Origin: Oecophyllibacter saccharovorans
GTDB lineage: Bacteria > Pseudomonadota > Alphaproteobacteria > Acetobacterales > Acetobacteraceae
Assembly (NCBI RefSeq): GCF_006542375.1
Contig: NZ_CP038143.1
Coordinates: forward strand, 186,001-250,000
Length of the DNA: 64,000 nt
Direction of reading: 5' to 3'
Under the pieces are notes generated by a model, which worked only from the letters and a program-made list of their open reading frames with translations, did no database searches and was not told the DNA's origin. A program made the position numbers and the translations under genes. Shown here in pieces: positions 61,399-64,000 of this stretch (its first letter is position 1; the number at the start of each line of letters is the position of its first letter).

Positions 61399-62778
61399 AT
61401 GACGACCTCCGCCTCCCACCCTCTTCTCCTGCTCCTTCTCGGTCTGCTAGCCATGGCCGCCCTGATCGGCGTGTCCGTGCTTATTTCCCTGTCGGAAATC
61501 TCCTTTGCCGCCGCACGTGAAACCCGCATGCGCACTCTGGCTGAAAAGGGCAACCCGCGCGCAGCGGCTTTTCTGAAGCTTCGCCGCAACAGCGGGCAGG
61601 TCATGACCACCATTCAGATCTGCCTCAACGCTGTCGGCGTTCTGGGCGGCGTGATCGGGGAATCCATGCTGAGTGTCCCGTTTGCCGATGGGTTGGCGGC
61701 CCTGGGAATGAGGCGTGGTCTTGCTGACCAGATCGGCTCTTTTTCAGCCTTTATCCTGGTAACGGGCCTGTTTGTTCTGTTTGCTGACCTGCTGCCCAAG
61801 CGGGTCGCTATGAACGCGCCTGACAAGGTGGCGCTGGAAGTGTGCTGGTTTCCGGCCCTGGCGCTCAAACTGCTTTATCCGGCCGTTTGGGTGTTCACGC
61901 ATGTTTCCGATGCCATCCTGAAATTCCTGCGCATTCCGGCCACACCCACCATTGAGGTCATGACCCCTGAAGACCTGCGCGCCACCCTGGCTGCGGGCAC
62001 GGCGTCAGGCGTGTTGCTGGCCGAAGAACACCAGATGATTCAGAATGTCATGGCTCTGCAGACGCGCTCTGTCACCTCGGCCATGACGCCCCGTGATGAA
62101 ATCGTTTACCTGGACCTGCAGGAAAGCCTCGAGAGCCAGCGTGACAAGGTGCAGGCCAAGCCGTATTCGCGTTACCCCCTCTGTGAAGGCGGGCTCGACC
62201 GGGTGATCGGCTCCATCCGCGCTGAAGATGTGCTGGTTGCGGTAGTAGATGAGCCCTCTGTGCTGACTTCCGCCCCCCAGCCCGCCCGCAACCAGATCTT
62301 CAAGCGGCGGCGCAACGTGCTCTCCCTGCCGGACACGCTCAACCTGTGGGAAACCCTGGCGCAATTCGACACGCACGGGGCCGGTTTCGCGCTCATCATC
62401 AATGAATACGGGCTGGTCGTGGGTCTCATCACCTACAAGGACATCATGGGGGCCCTGATGGACGGGCTGGCCAATCCATTTGAGGAGCAGGCCATCGTCA
62501 AGCGTGATGATCATTCCTGGCTGATCGACGGGGCAGCTCCTATCGGCGACGTCATCCGCGATCTTGAAATGCCCCTACACAATGAAACCGCCCATTTCGA
62601 CACCATTGGTGGGTTCGTCACCAATCGTCTGCGCCGCATGGCACGCAAAGCCGACCGGGTCGAGGTATCAGGGTTCCGCTTTGAGGTGGTGGATGTGGAG
62701 GGATTCCGGATCAACCAGCTTCTGGTGACAAAAATGGGGGAACAGACCAGAAAAAACAGGCGCCTTCCCCTGCCCTGA
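61399..62778 (+). CDS. CNNM/CorC-family membrane protein with CBS pair (HlyC/CorC type)
   Basis: 459 aa. N-terminal CNNM domain with four hydrophobic segments (about residues 10-160), two CBS domains (MTPRDEIVYLDLQES and the later FALIINEYGLVVGLITYKDI) and a C-terminal CorC/HlyC domain (DTIGGFVTNRLRRMA). Family members act in Mg2+/Co2+ transport or resistance. GAGGA lies 6 nt before the ATG. Confidence 0.92.
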   Translation: MTTSASHPLLLLLLGLLAMAALIGVSVLISLSEISFAAARETRMRTLAEKGNPRAAAFLKLRRNSGQVMTTIQICLNAVGVLGGVIGESMLSVPFADGLAALGMRRGLADQIGSFSAFILVTGLFVLFADLLPKRVAMNAPDKVALEVCWFPALALKLLYPAVWVFTHVSDAILKFLRIPATPTIEVMTPEDLRATLAAGTASGVLLAEEHQMIQNVMALQTRSVTSAMTPRDEIVYLDLQESLESQRDKVQAKPYSRYPLCEGGLDRVIGSIRAEDVLVAVVDEPSVLTSAPQPARNQIFKRRRNVLSLPDTLNLWETLAQFDTHGAGFALIINEYGLVVGLITYKDIMGALMDGLANPFEEQAIVKRDDHSWLIDGAAPIGDVIRDLEMPLHNETAHFDTIGGFVTNRLRRMARKADRVEVSGFRFEVVDVEGFRINQLLVTKMGEQTRKNRRLPLP

Positions 62779-62805
62779 AGCCCGCTTTCCCGGAGCCAAC
62801 CCATC

Positions 62806-63411
62806 ATGGTCCAAAATCCTCCCGTCCCGGCCCATTGGAAAGGTTTCCAGCCCCAACCGGGGGATGCGCTGCTCATCGTCGACATGCAGGCAGATTTCAT
62901 GCCAGGCGGTGCCTTGGCCGTGCCGGAAGCCGACCGGCTCATCAAACCCATCAGCCGCATGGCAAAGAATTTCGCAACTGTCATCGCAACGCGTGACTGG
63001 CACCCAGACGATCATTGCTCCTTCACCGCTGAAGGCGGCCAATGGCCTGTACATGCCCGCGCCGGCAGCCCGGGCGCCGCTTTCGCGCCAGGCCTGGTTC
63101 TGCCGCCCCGCACGCTTATCTGGTCCAAAGGATCAGAAAAAACGGCAGAGGCTTATTCAGTTTTTCAGGATGAAAACGGCCAGGCCTCGGGATTTGCGGA
63201 CAAGCTGGCTGACTATGCCCCCAAGCGCCTTTTCATCTGCGGCGTGGCGCTTGAATACTGCGTGCAGGCCTGCGCGCTGGACGCGCTGAAAGCAGGCGCC
63301 AAGGCCGGCTACAAGGTCTGCCTCTTTCCCCAGCTCTGTGGCAGCCTGCATCCCCCAGCATTGCCCCTGGCCCGACTGGAAAGGGCCGGCGTCGTGCTTT
63401 ATCGCGTCTGA
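62806..63411 (+). CDS. pncA: Nicotinamidase (isochorismatase-like)
   Basis: Hydrolyses nicotinamide to nicotinate for NAD salvage. 201 aa. Catalytic Asp in LIVDMQADFMPGGAL, metal-binding ATRDWHPDDHCSF (Asp, His, His), Lys in WSKGSEKT and Cys in ALEYCVQACALDA. The usual HCVQGT after WPVH reads ARAGSP here, a minor departure. Its end overlaps the convergent next gene by 13 bases. Confidence 0.93.
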   Translation: MVQNPPVPAHWKGFQPQPGDALLIVDMQADFMPGGALAVPEADRLIKPISRMAKNFATVIATRDWHPDDHCSFTAEGGQWPVHARAGSPGAAFAPGLVLPPRTLIWSKGSEKTAEAYSVFQDENGQASGFADKLADYAPKRLFICGVALEYCVQACALDALKAGAKAGYKVCLFPQLCGSLHPPALPLARLERAGVVLYRV

Positions 63412-64000
63412 TCCAGCCAGCCACCCTGGAAGCCTGCTTTCTTCAAGGCTGCCTGAATGACGGGATTGCGCTTCATGACGTTCCAGACGAAACCGTTCCG
63501 CCAGTTTGCAATCATCAGCAGAATGGGTCCCTGATCGATGCCAATCTGCTGAGGATCGGCCCAGAAACCTTCAGGCGTGACGTAACTTGGATTGAAAGCA
63601 TCCACAAAGCCGTAACGGTTGTAGATCCGCTTGCCATAATGCGCTTTCATATCTTCAAGTGTCGGCAGTGCGATCTCCGGAGCAAAGGCGATTGACCCCC
63701 CTGCAGCTGTCGGGGCGATCGTGCCATCATCACTGACGTAATCAGCGCCGGCACCACGTGCGTTATAGGCCATGAAGTGGCGTTGCACCCCATCCACCCA
63801 CCGGGTGCCCTCCCCTGGTCCATCACTGGCTGTCAGGCCCCAGAGCGTGGCGCCGTAATCTTTCCAGTGACCGGGATTTCTGCGGGCATAGGCCAGCTGG
63901 GCATAAGCTGCCTTTCGCCCGTTGGAGAAATAGTCATTGTGGTGCTGGCGGTTGAAGTCGTCCTGCAGGTCGCGAAAATCAATCCAGGATTCGGAATACT
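63399..64000 (-). CDS. Glucoamylase-family protein (PF10091-like), C-terminal part cut by window edge
   Basis: The last 200 or so residues are visible; the gene continues past the right edge. Motifs: RQHHNDYFSNG, WGLTASDGPGEG, DGTIAPTAAGGSIAFAPEIA, YGFVDAFNPSY and QIGIDQGPILLMIANWRNGF, all typical of the putative glucoamylase domain found in glycan-processing enzymes and large cyclic-glucan proteins. Substrate and localisation cannot be judged from this fragment. Confidence 0.82.
   Translation of the reverse strand, partial: YSESWIDFRDLQDDFNRQHHNDYFSNGRKAAYAQLAYARRNPGHWKDYGATLWGLTASDGPGEGTRWVDGVQRHFMAYNARGAGADYVSDDGTIAPTAAGGSIAFAPEIALPTLEDMKAHYGKRIYNRYGFVDAFNPSYVTPEGFWADPQQIGIDQGPILLMIANWRNGFVWNVMKRNPVIQAALKKAGFQGGWLDQTR

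Overview
The window reads as chromosomal DNA of an alphaproteobacterium of the acetic acid bacteria (Acetobacteraceae). Evidence includes GapR (DUF2312) and MucR/Ros proteins, the bamE / DUF177-rpmF-plsX-fabH-merR neighbourhood, a complete dcw cluster followed by lpxC, bamD, recN and ligA, an acetolactate/acetoin pathway with a divergent LysR gene, and moderately high GC. The genus is inference; an insect- or sugar-associated acetic acid bacterium is plausible. I see no prophage, insertion sequence, CRISPR array or recognisable defence island.

Left arm (1-33 kb): a mosaic of short operons. On the minus strand lie an EF-G-type factor (cut by the left edge), L28, an Atm1-like ABC exporter, tRNA-Pro(GGG), a MerR protein with a very long coiled coil, and the fatty-acid/ribosome operon DUF177-rpmF-plsX-fabH, divergent from bamE. 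Next come rpsU, an ArnT-like glycosyltransferase, an Lrp/AsnC regulator divergent from trxB, LysR, MucR, a UdgX protein, a FUSC transporter, an NYN-domain protein, tRNA-Ser(CGA), rplU-rpmA-obgE, budA-alsS with a divergent LysR gene, gapR, zwf and the RNase P RNA.

Right arm (33.8-63.4 kb): an almost unbroken plus-strand block for envelope synthesis and division. The order is mraZ, rsmH, ftsL, ftsI, murE, murF, mraY, murD, ftsW, murG, murC, murB, ddl, ftsQ, ftsA, ftsZ, lpxC, bamD, recN, ligA, then a CNNM/CorC protein and pncA. Many junctions overlap by 1-4 bases, which suggests translational coupling. A triple TGGGN repeat with 5-nt spacers, upstream of mraZ, looks like a MraZ operator overlapping a promoter. 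The window ends inside a convergent glucoamylase-family gene.

The main unusual signals are not a new gene cassette but modifications of core machinery. FtsL and FtsQ carry long low-complexity periplasmic tails ending in a near-identical LPPPQP motif, with a related LPPPHP at the end of FtsI. FtsZ has a histidine-dense stretch just before its C-terminal peptide. BamE has a glycine/asparagine tail, and BamD a duplicated VGNFF end. The MerR protein carries a coiled coil of about 480 residues, ihfA is absent from its usual slot, and the EF-G copy has paralogue-like switch motifs. All motif positions were read by eye; no searches were run.
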